A stretch of 7,408 bases of DNA from Methanomassiliicoccales archaeon (GCA_013329565.1 DUJZ01000171.1:1-7408), one strand, 5' to 3'; numbered from the stretch's first letter, positions 1 to 5,225 are shown. The notes: generated by a model not told the origin, from the sequence alone. A program made the numbers and translations.

Positions 1-234
1 CAAGGCGGCCAAAGTCGATTCCGCCAAGGGTACGAGAGCGGCCAGGACCACCTTGCCCTTGATAGAGGGCGCGGTCCTGGTCAGCTCCTCCATGGCCGCC
101 GGGGAGTGCCTGGAATAAGGAAAGAAATGAAGTTCGATGTTCTCCCGGCGCCCGCGAACGAATGGCCCGGCCTGGTCGACCAGGAATCCCCTCGATTCCA
201 ATATCTCCTTGAGCACCGCGTTAAAATTGGTCAT
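1..234 (-). CDS. Hypothetical protein, N-terminal 78 residues (cut by window edge)
   Basis: An open frame begins at ATG 234-232 and runs without a stop to the first base of the window, so only the N-terminal part is visible. The protein begins MTNFNAVLKEILESRGF, which should form an amphipathic helix, followed by a basic stretch (VRGRR, residues 26-30), a short beta-like segment (IELHFFPY, 33-40) and a more hydrophobic region from residue 62. I do not recognise the family. The helix, then charged turn, then strand pattern could suit a small nuclease-like or nucleic-acid-binding fold, but no catalytic motif is complete. The reading frame is supported by codon composition like the neighbours and by a TATA-like box about 27 bases upstream, which would give a nearly leaderless transcript. 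It follows the broken DUF523/DUF1722 gene on the same strand with a 36-base gap. Confidence 0.65.
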   Translation of the reverse strand, partial: MTNFNAVLKEILESRGFLVDQAGPFVRGRRENIELHFFPYSRHSPAAMEELTRTAPSIKGKVVLAALVPLAESTLAAL

Positions 235-260
235 GCAGGGAACAGGAATCGCCGCTTGGT

Positions 261-269
261 GATTAATAG
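261..269 (-). promoter_or_regulatory. TATA-like box for the partial gene at 1-234
   Basis: On the minus strand the sequence CTATTAATC lies 26-34 bases ahead of the ATG at 234, in otherwise GC-rich DNA and immediately after the stop codon (273-271) of the upstream gene. The spacing fits an archaeal TATA box driving a transcript that starts within a few bases of the ATG. No Shine-Dalgarno site is seen before this ATG, which agrees with leaderless translation. This is inference from position and composition only. Confidence 0.4.
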
Positions 270-270
270 C

Positions 271-1237
271 TTATCGGGTGTCTTCCCAAAGGTTCCGCCC
301 GATGCAGGCCTCCGTTCCGAGAAGCCCCCTGAACTCCTCGGGGTAAGGTTCGAACAGGACCTGCTGCAGAAGGTATCCCCCCTCAGGGCCCAGGAGCGGC
401 CCATCAGCAGCGGCGCGCTCTGCGGGACCTTTCCTTCGGTGCACCACTTCAGGGAGCGCAGGAAGTGATGCCTCCCCTTGGCGTCAAGGTTCTCAGAGAA
501 GTGTCCCATGGCGTGCATCGTCGCGCTGTTCCAGGACCGGCAGTTCGGGGAAGGCTCAGGGCGCAGTTCGGCCGAGTACTCTTGCATGCGTTCCTCGATC
601 GGAGCCTTGGAGGCCGTTATGCGACCCAGCCACCGCATGGCCGCCTGATCGTGGCCCATGGGCAACAGCTCGTGCATGGCGTGGAAGTCCATTGAACGCT
701 TTGGGCGTTCCCTTCTCCAGGCACCCCCGGAAGCGGGCCGAGGTGAAGATGCGGGTGAGGAAGCGGTCCGCCATGCGTCCGTTGGGCAAACGGGCCTCGT
801 CCTCCACCGCCAACCGGGAATGGGCGGCCAAAACCTCCCGGGCGAATATTCCGGACGATCTTCCGATGAGCATCGCCTTTCCCTCGCCTGGCGGATACAC
901 CCGAACGTCCTTTGTTCCGCAGGAGGGAGAGCGATCCTTGAGCAGGAAGCCGTCCACGTCCCGGAGGTTCGCCAGGTGCTTCCTGGTGAAGCGCAAAGCC
1001 GTCTCCGTCAGGTCCCTTCCGGTGCGGGGCTGAACAAGACGGCCCTCGACGCGCACTATGCTCACCGGGTCGCGAGGGCCGCCCATCCTCATGTTCCGCC
1101 TCCATGCACACCGGGAAGAACTCCACGTAGGGCATCAGACGCAGGACTAGCTCGCTCTTGATCATTGCTCGATTGTAGCGGCACGCCTCGAACTCGATGC
1201 AGCGACCGACCACCATCCGGGGCCTGGGATCGAGCAC
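271..1237 (-). pseudogene. DUF523 (TudS-like) + DUF1722 protein, broken by three frameshifts
   Basis: Three frame changes split one recognisable protein of about 320 residues. The first piece starts at GTG 1237 (ATG 1216 is an alternative) and carries GRCIEFEACRYN and PVCME. After an apparent extra base at 1093 the second piece continues with MRMGGPRDPV, LLKDRSPSCG and a DUF523 ending. After an apparent extra base at 693 the third piece carries the DUF1722 start (MDFHAMHELL, GHDQAA). The G6 run at 382-377 then shifts the frame again, to YLLQQVLFEPYPEEFRG and the stop at 273-271. DUF523 includes TudS, a [4Fe-4S] thiouracil desulfidase; Cys13, Cys44 and the Cys of SPSCG (about 106 in the joined protein) are the likely cluster ligands and all are present. 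DUF1722 has no settled function. Joined length is normal for the two-domain family. It may be a recent pseudogene or sequencing error, since no in-frame stop or motif loss is seen apart from the shifts. Confidence 0.75.
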
Positions 1238-1256
1238 GATGTGCTCAACGCACGGG

Positions 1257-1268
1257 TAAGTAAAAAAT
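1257..1268. promoter_or_regulatory. Shared AT-rich core of a divergent promoter
   Basis: TAAGTAAAAAAT is the only AT-rich block in the 52-base gap between the DUF523/DUF1722 gene (-) and the DUF131 gene (+). Its left edge lies 19 bases from the GTG at 1237 and its right edge 21 bases from the GTG at 1290. Both distances suit an archaeal TATA box with leaderless or nearly leaderless transcripts, so one element, or two overlapping ones, may serve both directions. Confidence 0.4.
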
Positions 1269-1289
1269 GGTGTGGAACGATGAGGATCT

Positions 1290-1661
1290 GTGAGAAAGGA
1301 ATGTATTTGGGCATTGGCCCTGGCGCTCCTGCTGTCCTCCGCTGCCTTGGGATGGATGGCCTGGGAGAGAGGGGAGATCGAGCTCTACCTCTTCCTGATA
1401 TTTCCAGTATTGAAGGCCGACGGTGCCCATGGAGCGGCGGCGTTGCTCCTGGCCCTCGCGTCTCTGATGGTGATCGTTTTTTCCTTCTGGACCGGGTTTA
1501 GGCGAGAGGGTTCGGAACCGTCGGGAAGAACGTCCGTGGGCGGGGTGATCATGATAGGCCCGATACCGATAGTGCTGGGCAGCGACCGGCGGACCACCAT
1601 CATTGCATTGGTGCTGGCCTTGGTGGTCCTGATGATAATGATATTACTGCTGGTCCATTAG
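1290..1661 (+). CDS. DUF131 / TIGR00304 family membrane protein
   Basis: This 123-residue protein is of unknown function and should sit in the cytoplasmic membrane. Three hydrophobic segments are visible, at about residues 6-25, 48-70 and 103-122. The family signature is GGVIMIGPIPIVLGSD at 84-99, directly before the last helix; this glycine/proline-rich loop followed by a C-terminal helix is typical of the archaeal DUF131/TIGR00304 family. The segment YLFLIFPV (33-40) before the middle helix also fits longer members. GTG at 1290 is taken as start because it directly precedes the first helix, has GAGG four bases upstream, and sits at leaderless distance from the AT block at 1257-1268. It is divergent from the DUF523/DUF1722 gene, and its last 18 bases overlap the end of the opposing 72-residue gene. 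The family assignment is firm; the role is unknown. Confidence 0.8.
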   Translation: MRKECIWALALALLLSSAALGWMAWERGEIELYLFLIFPVLKADGAHGAAALLLALASLMVIVFSFWTGFRREGSEPSGRTSVGGVIMIGPIPIVLGSDRRTTIIALVLALVVLMIMILLLVH

Positions 1662-1862
1662 GGCCTGGGCCGCCTTCCAGGGATCCAGCTTATCCTTTCT
1701 GGCGAGTACCCTCGCGGCCTCCATGATATCCAGATAATCCTGGTACCGTAGCCCCGCCCGACGGACTTCGCGGCCGACCGCGGTTTCCAGTGTGTCGTCC
1801 CGACGCCGCTTGTCCAGCGCGTCCGAGAGCGCCTTTCTGAGCTCTTCCTTCAGCGGCTCCAT
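1644..1862 (-). CDS. Small helical hypothetical protein overlapping the guaAA 3' end
   Basis: This 72-residue protein is not one I recognise. It is highly charged and probably all-helical: residues 1-24 form a Lys/Glu/Arg-rich helix (MEPLKEELRKALSDALDKRRR), and 38-70 form a second helical region with YQDYLDIMEAARVLARK and a C-terminal WKAAQALMDQQ. No membrane segment, metal site or catalytic motif is visible. It is likely real because the start overlaps the guaAA stop by 13 bases in another frame, a usual sign of co-transcription and coupled translation, and the composition looks protein-like rather than antisense noise. GGAGG lies only one base before the ATG, too close for a normal Shine-Dalgarno site, so ribosomes finishing guaAA may reinitiate. 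Its 3' end overlaps that of the DUF131 gene by 18 bases. A guaAA-linked accessory role is only a guess. Confidence 0.6.
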   Translation of the reverse strand: MEPLKEELRKALSDALDKRRRDDTLETAVGREVRRAGLRYQDYLDIMEAARVLARKDKLDPWKAAQALMDQQ

Positions 1863-2425
1863 TCCTCCACCGCCTTCAAGAAGTTGCGGAAGATGTCCAT
1901 CCCGAAATCGGTGTTCTCCACCTCGGGATGGAACTGGACGGCGTACAATGGCCGGCGCAGGGAGCGCATCGCTTCCACCAGGCAGGTGTCGGAGTGGGCG
2001 AGCACCTCGAAACCGTCCGGAACGGTCTTGACCTCGTCATTGTGCGATTCCCAGACGTCGAAGTCCTTCGGGACGCCCTGGAACAGCTGGTCCTCCACGT
2101 CCACATAGAGGCGGGTGCGCCCGAACTCGGCGCGGACGGCAGGACCGGTGCTTCCCCCGAAATGAGTGGCCATGAACTGCATTCCGGCGCAAATGCCTAG
2201 GATGGGAAGATCGGCCTTGTCCAGATACTCGCCGTTGTTGCCCATGCGCCCGGCCTCCGAGGCCACGTCCGGGGCGCCCCCGGAAAGCACCAGGGCGTCC
2301 ACGTCGCCTATCTGGTCGTACGGGGTGGTGTTGGGGATTATCCTGGTCTCCACCTTGAGATACTTCAGCACCCGCCACTCGCGGTGGGTCCACTGCCCCC
2401 CGTTGTCCACCACGTAGACCCTCAT
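1850..2425 (-). CDS. guaAA: GMP synthetase, glutaminase subunit (subunit A)
   Basis: This cytoplasmic class I glutamine amidotransferase releases ammonia from glutamine and passes it to the ATP-pyrophosphatase subunit GuaAB, which aminates XMP to GMP. The 191-residue length is normal for the free-standing archaeal subunit. The N-terminus MRVYVVDNGGQWTHREWR is characteristic; LVLSGGAPD (45-53) is the oxyanion-side loop, Cys79 in GICAGMQ is the nucleophile, and His166 and Glu168 in QFHPE complete the triad. An in-frame extension to 2512 exists, but ATG 2425 is chosen because family homology begins there and a TATA-like box lies 24 bases upstream, implying a leaderless message. The partner guaAB is 0.8 kb away on the same strand, with a plus-strand HAD gene between, so the two subunits are probably transcribed separately. 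The small downstream gene overlaps its end. Confidence 0.95.
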   Translation of the reverse strand: MRVYVVDNGGQWTHREWRVLKYLKVETRIIPNTTPYDQIGDVDALVLSGGAPDVASEAGRMGNNGEYLDKADLPILGICAGMQFMATHFGGSTGPAVRAEFGRTRLYVDVEDQLFQGVPKDFDVWESHNDEVKTVPDGFEVLAHSDTCLVEAMRSLRRPLYAVQFHPEVENTDFGMDIFRNFLKAVEEWSR

Positions 2426-2449
2426 CGGGGCCGAATCACCGATTTGCGG

Positions 2450-2456
2450 TATAAAA
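2450..2456 (-). promoter_or_regulatory. TATA box for guaAA
   Basis: The minus-strand sequence TTTTATA ends 24 bases before the ATG at 2425 and is the clearest TATA-like element in the divergent gap. The spacing puts the predicted transcript start at or within a few bases of the ATG, so guaAA is probably leaderless, which agrees with the absence of a Shine-Dalgarno site there. Confidence 0.55.
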
Positions 2457-2495
2457 CGATTGGTCGGACTCCCGGAAGCGCCCCGGGAAACGATT
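2454..2495. promoter_or_regulatory. Repeat-rich possible operator between guaAA and the HAD gene
   Basis: Two direct copies of AAACGATT occur at 2454-2461 and 2488-2495, 34 bases apart. Between them lies an inverted repeat, TCCCGG (2470-2475) and CCGGGA (2483-2488), separated by seven bases. The left AAACGATT copy touches the guaAA TATA box and the right copy merges with a weaker AT-rich element (GATTATG, 2492-2498) at promoter distance from the HAD start. The arrangement would suit a regulator acting on both divergent genes, perhaps one sensing purines, but no known archaeal operator is recognised. Confidence 0.3.
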
Positions 2496-2517
2496 ATGTC
2501 TGGCCTTTGCATTATGA

Positions 2518-3237
2518 ATGAGCATGAAGGCCGTGATATTCGACCTGGGCCACACCCTGATCGACTACTACCACGACTGGGCAGGGCCAGAGGAGAGGAT
2601 CGTCAGCAGGCTCTATAGCCTGGCCACGGATACCGGAGGGCGCACGCAGGAGCCGGAGTTCCGCCGGTCCGTGCTCGCTACGCTCGAGGGCAACCGGGAC
2701 CTCAAGCTACAGGACATGCTCGAGATACCGTTGGAAAGGGTGCTGGACAGGATATTCAGCTCCGCCGGGTGCCGGGTGGACGAGGGCCTCATCCAGGAGG
2801 GGATGGAACTGTTCTACGAGGCGCTAAAGGAGGACCGCCGCCTGGTACCAGGAACTTTGGAGATGCTGCAGCGGGTGCGGGACCGGGGATGCTCGATCGG
2901 CCTCATATCCGACGTGGCCTGGGGGCTGCCGTCGGAATACCCTCTGAGGGACATGAAGCACTTCCGCCTGGAAACCTACTTCGACGATATGATCTTCTCC
3001 AGCGATATCGGCCTGCGTAAGCCGAACCCGCGCATGTTCAAGATGGCCATGTTCAACCTGGGCGCCGACAGGAACGAATCGATGTACATCGGGAACTCCT
3101 TGCAGGCGGACGTGAAGGGCGCCAAGTCGGTGGGCATGAAGGCGGTTCTGAAGAAGAGCGGCTACTTCCAGCCGGACGATTCGATCGTTCCGGACCATAC
3201 CGTCGACGACTGGAAGGAGCTTGACGAGCTGCTGTGA
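2518..3237 (+). CDS. HAD-superfamily hydrolase-like protein (atypical acidic residues)
   Basis: The 239-residue protein has the layout of a HAD phosphatase: motif I VIFDLGHTL with nucleophile Asp9, a helical cap over about residues 16-105, motif II LISD with Ser131, motif III Lys168 in GLRKPNP, and motif IV YIGNSLQADVKGA with Asp198. Such enzymes usually remove phosphate from small metabolites or nucleotides. Two standard positions differ: the general acid/base Asp two residues after the nucleophile is Gly11, and motif IV has GN (Asn193) where GD is usual. A changed +2 residue is also found in haloacid dehalogenases and some uncharacterised HAD proteins, so the reaction is open. ATG 2518 is used, but ATG 2524 fits homology equally and is better spaced from the AT-rich element at 2492-2498. 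It is divergent from guaAA and convergent with guaAB, and its stop abuts the guaAB stop. Confidence 0.85.
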   Translation: MSMKAVIFDLGHTLIDYYHDWAGPEERIVSRLYSLATDTGGRTQEPEFRRSVLATLEGNRDLKLQDMLEIPLERVLDRIFSSAGCRVDEGLIQEGMELFYEALKEDRRLVPGTLEMLQRVRDRGCSIGLISDVAWGLPSEYPLRDMKHFRLETYFDDMIFSSDIGLRKPNPRMFKMAMFNLGADRNESMYIGNSLQADVKGAKSVGMKAVLKKSGYFQPDDSIVPDHTVDDWKELDELL

Positions 3238-4185
3238 TCACTCCCACTCGATGGTGGCCGGGGGCTTGTGCGTGACGTCGTAGACCACGCGGTTCACGTT
3301 GGCCTTCATCTCGTTGGTGATGCGCAGGGATATGCGCTCCAGCACGTCGTAGGGGATCTTGGAGAAGGAGGCGGTCATGGCGTCCACCGATTCCACGGAG
3401 CGGATGGCGATCGTGCGGCCGTAGGCCCGGCGGTCCCCCTGCACGCCTACGGACTTGACCGGCAGCAGCACGGCGAAGTACTGCCAGGGGCGGACCATGC
3501 TTCCCTTGTCGGAGGCGGCCTCCAGCTCCTCCTCGACTATGGCGCAGGCCTCGCGGACGACGCTCACCGACTCTGGGTTGGCCTCCCCGATGACCCTGAT
3601 GGCTAGAGCCGGGCCGGGGAACGGTTGACGTTCGGAGACCTCCACGCCGAGGAAGCGGGCGACGGCCCTGACCTCGTCCTTGTACAGGTCCCACAGCGGT
3701 TCGACCAGCTTCAGGGTCATGTCCTTCGGCAGCCCTCCGACGTTGTGATGGCTCTTGATGGTGTCCCGAACGCCATCACCGCTCTCGATCCAGTCCGGGG
3801 CGATGGTTCCCTGCACCAGGTGGTCGGCGCCGAAGGCCAAGGCCTCCCGCTCGAACACCCTGATGAACTTCTCCCCGATCACCTTCCGCTTCGCTTCCGG
3901 ATCGATCTGACCCTTCAGGACGGCGAAGAACTCGTCCTTGGCGTCGACGAGACGGTAGTGCACGTTCAGATTGTCGAACATGCGGCGCACGTCCTCGGTC
4001 TCCCCCTTGCGCATGAGGCCGGTGTCCACATACACCGTGAGAAGCCTGTCGCCGATGGCGCGGTCGACCAGAACGGCGGCGACCGTGCTGTCCACTCCTC
4101 CGGAGCAGGCTATGATGGCTTTCCCGGTTATCTTGGTCCTGAGCTCCTCGATCTTCTCCTGCACGAACTCTTGGGGGTCGAACAT
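3238..4185 (-). CDS. guaAB: GMP synthetase, ATP-pyrophosphatase subunit (subunit B)
   Basis: This cytoplasmic subunit adenylates XMP with ATP and uses ammonia from GuaAA to form GMP, the last step of guanine nucleotide synthesis. The 315-residue length is normal. Residues 28-33 (SGGVDS) are the PP-loop that binds ATP pyrophosphate; VQGTIAPDWIES, IKSHHNVGGLP and the QPFPGPALAIRVIGE block follow in the usual order. The C-terminal dimerisation domain carries the XMP-binding sequences and ends with the canonical RVVYDVTHKPPATIEWE. The ATG at 4185 shares one base with the purE stop (TGATG), and GAGGTG at 4199-4194 lies eight bases upstream inside purE, so the two should be co-translated from one message. 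Its stop codon directly faces that of the HAD gene. The assignment is secure. Confidence 0.96.
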   Translation of the reverse strand: MFDPQEFVQEKIEELRTKITGKAIIACSGGVDSTVAAVLVDRAIGDRLLTVYVDTGLMRKGETEDVRRMFDNLNVHYRLVDAKDEFFAVLKGQIDPEAKRKVIGEKFIRVFEREALAFGADHLVQGTIAPDWIESGDGVRDTIKSHHNVGGLPKDMTLKLVEPLWDLYKDEVRAVARFLGVEVSERQPFPGPALAIRVIGEANPESVSVVREACAIVEEELEAASDKGSMVRPWQYFAVLLPVKSVGVQGDRRAYGRTIAIRSVESVDAMTASFSKIPYDVLERISLRITNEMKANVNRVVYDVTHKPPATIEWE

Positions 4186-4652
4186 CAGGCTTGCACCTCG
4201 TTGGAATCGCTCTCCACCCTCTCGGCCATCTCCCGACGGTAGGAAGACAACGACTTGGCCAGGTTCTCGTCCCCGATGGAGAGCATGGAGACAGCGAGAA
4301 GAGCTGCGTTGTCCCCGCGGTCCAGGCCTACGCAGGCCACCGGGATGCCGGGGGGCATCTGAACTATGGAAAGAATGGAATCTATGCCGAGCTTGCCGGA
4401 CACCGGTACGCCTATGACCGGTTTGCTGGTGAACGATGCCACCGCTCCGGGCAGCGCCGCGGCGAGACCGGCCACGGCGATGAACACGTCCGCCTTGCTC
4501 TGCTCCACCATCAGCTTCACCCGGTCCGGGGTGCGGTGGGCCGAGGCCACGATCATTTCCGCCTCGACACCGAAACGCTTCAGAACGTCCAGGGCCTTGC
4601 GGCCTACTTCCGCGTCGCTCTTGCTCCCGAGAATGATGAGAACCGAAGCCAT
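4185..4652 (-). CDS. purE: PurE, AIR carboxylation enzyme of purine synthesis (archaeal type)
   Basis: PurE makes 4-carboxy-5-aminoimidazole ribotide (CAIR) in de novo IMP synthesis, from N5-CAIR in class I enzymes or from AIR and CO2 in class II. The 155-residue protein shows GSKSD (9-13), SAHRTP with the catalytic His39 (37-42), and [14 protein letters not shown] (96-109). The second phosphate-loop histidine of bacterial class I enzymes (AAHLPG) is Ala66 (LAAALPG), and the following loop is shortened to [11 protein letters not shown] recall both as common in archaeal PurE. SAHRTP rather than SAHK points to class I, but which substrate it uses cannot be settled here. A TTG-started extension to 4673 exists; ATG 4652 is preferred because homology starts at [10 protein letters not shown] and the TATA-like T tract at 4681-4671 would place the transcript start there. 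It forms a coupled pair with guaAB. Confidence 0.93.
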   Translation of the reverse strand: MASVLIILGSKSDAEVGRKALDVLKRFGVEAEMIVASAHRTPDRVKLMVEQSKADVFIAVAGLAAALPGAVASFTSKPVIGVPVSGKLGIDSILSIVQMPPGIPVACVGLDRGDNAALLAVSMLSIGDENLAKSLSSYRREMAERVESDSNEVQA

Positions 4653-4670
4653 TGGGTCACTGACAGAGTT

Positions 4671-4681
4671 CAAATAAAAAA
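4671..4681 (-). promoter_or_regulatory. TATA-like box for purE-guaAB
   Basis: The minus-strand TTTTTTATTTG lies 19-29 bases before the purE ATG at 4652, the proper distance for a TATA box of a leaderless transcript. The same T tract directly follows a hairpin and is also the likely termination site for the upstream membrane-protein gene. Confidence 0.45.
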
Positions 4682-4704
4682 GGATTTGCCTCCCGAGGAG
4701 GCAA
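4675..4704 (-). terminator. Hairpin plus T-tract terminator after the 98-residue membrane protein gene
   Basis: On the minus strand TTGCCTCC (4693-4686 as plus-strand positions, the palindrome partner at 4704-4697) forms a perfect 8-base-pair stem with a three-base loop, spanning 4686-4704. Four bases later comes a run of six T at 4681-4676. This is the form of an intrinsic terminator. It lies 21 bases after the stop of the 4726-5022 gene and before purE, so it should separate the two transcription units. On the plus strand the stem is not followed by T residues. Confidence 0.7.
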
Positions 4705-4725
4705 GGAAAGGAAAGTTAAGGGATT

Positions 4726-5022
4726 TCAGCTCTTCATGATGGCCAGCAGGAACGCGCCGACCGCCACCAGGGCGCCGATCAGGGCGGCCAGGATGTTGAC
4801 GAAGGCGACCCATATCACTTCGGATATGTCGACCTCGACGCCGGCCATGTCCGCGTACCCCAGGTAGCCCCAGACCACGCCGACGATCAATCCTATAACC
4901 AACAAGACGACACCTATCATCCTGCTCTTGCCGCTTCCGAAATAGGCCGTGAAGGCTCCAGCCAGTATCATTACCAGGCCGAAGGTCAGCAGGAGCACCG
5001 TCAGGAATTCCATCAGATCCAT
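4726..5022 (-). CDS. Small three-helix membrane protein, hypothetical
   Basis: The 98-residue protein is not one I recognise. It is almost wholly hydrophobic, with membrane segments at about residues 6-28, 35-54 and 70-95. A short basic loop (GSGKSR, 29-34) joins the first two and an acidic loop (about 57-68, with Asp58, Glu63, Asp65 and Glu68) joins the last two. The positive loop suggests that the turn after helix 1 faces the cytoplasm, putting the acidic loop outside. No catalytic motif or signal peptide cleavage site is visible. ATG 5022 is preferred over Met4 because GGTGAT lies five bases upstream, matching the archaeal anti-Shine-Dalgarno sequence. It appears to be monocistronic, ending at its own hairpin terminator, with a 203-base gap before it that may contain a structured leader. 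Confidence 0.75.
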   Translation of the reverse strand: MDLMEFLTVLLLTFGLVMILAGAFTAYFGSGKSRMIGVVLLVIGLIVGVVWGYLGYADMAGVEVDISEVIWVAFVNILAALIGALVAVGAFLLAIMKS

Positions 5023-5027
5023 TCTTG

Positions 5028-5033
5028 ATCACC
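5028..5033 (-). promoter_or_regulatory. Shine-Dalgarno site of the small membrane protein gene
   Basis: GGTGAT on the minus strand, five bases before ATG 5022, matches the complement of the archaeal 16S rRNA 3' tail. It fixes the start and means that this message has a 5' leader, unlike the apparently leaderless guaAA and purE messages. Confidence 0.65.
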
Positions 5034-5181
5034 TTTAATTGATATTCATCCTAGGATCGGTGTCGATGACCAGTTGGCGGCGCCACCAACCTTGACGCCA
5101 TAGCATGGCATGAAGGATCGGAGCGCACCCTGCGCCATTCGTTCACCTAGGGAGTCCTACAAGTTTTTTCACTTATTATAA
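5034..5181. other. Gene-free spacer with inverted repeats; possible structured leader or small RNA
   Basis: No convincing coding frame is present. Three inverted repeats follow one another: a near-perfect 18-base palindrome at 5073-5090 (one C/A mismatch), GCCAT-AGC-ATGGC at 5097-5109, and GCGCA-CCC-TGCGC at 5123-5135. AT-rich blocks flank them: TTTAATTGATATT at 5034-5046 on the plus strand, and TTATAATAAG on the minus strand near 5181-5172, with a run of six T on the plus strand at 5164-5169. A minus-strand transcript from the right block would give the membrane-protein gene a leader of about 125 bases. A plus-strand transcript from the left block could end at the T run as a roughly 100-base RNA. 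Neither is proved, and no tRNA, 5S rRNA or snoRNA-like motif was found. Confidence 0.35.
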
Positions 5182-5184
5182 TTT

Positions 5185-5212
5185 TCCTCCAATCGCACGC
5201 ATCACCGGAGGA
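5185..5212 (-). other. Stem-loop just after the kinase stop codon
   Basis: On the minus strand TCCTCCGGT (5212-5204) can pair with ATTGGAGGA (5193-5185) to give nine pairs including two G-U pairs, around a ten-base loop. It begins 13 bases after the kinase stop and could mark the 3' end of the ahcY-kinase message. The following bases are A-rich rather than T-rich, so it is not a standard terminator; a 3'-end processing or stabilising hairpin is as likely. Confidence 0.35.
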
Positions 5213-5225
5213 TGTCCAGATACCC

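Noticed and set aside
106..468. Plus-strand open frame of 120 residues
   Set aside because: It is antisense to the partial gene at 1-234 and to the C-terminal DUF1722 piece, both of which have recognisable or protein-like sequence on the minus strand.
658..1161. Plus-strand frames of 113 and 167 residues opposite the DUF523 region
   Set aside because: The minus strand here encodes clear DUF523 motifs such as SPSCG; the plus-strand translations show no motif and have shadow-like composition.
3053..3694. Long minus-strand frame over the guaAB and HAD 3' ends
   Set aside because: It is Arg/Gly/Pro-rich, lies out of frame with guaAB, whose motifs run through to its stop, and crosses a convergent gene boundary.
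5034..5181. tRNA, 5S rRNA, C/D-box or H/ACA guide RNA in the spacer
   Set aside because: No T-arm consensus, no 5S core sequence and no paired C and D boxes were found. An ACA (5159-5161) does precede the T run, but I could not fold a guide hairpin with a kink-turn above it.
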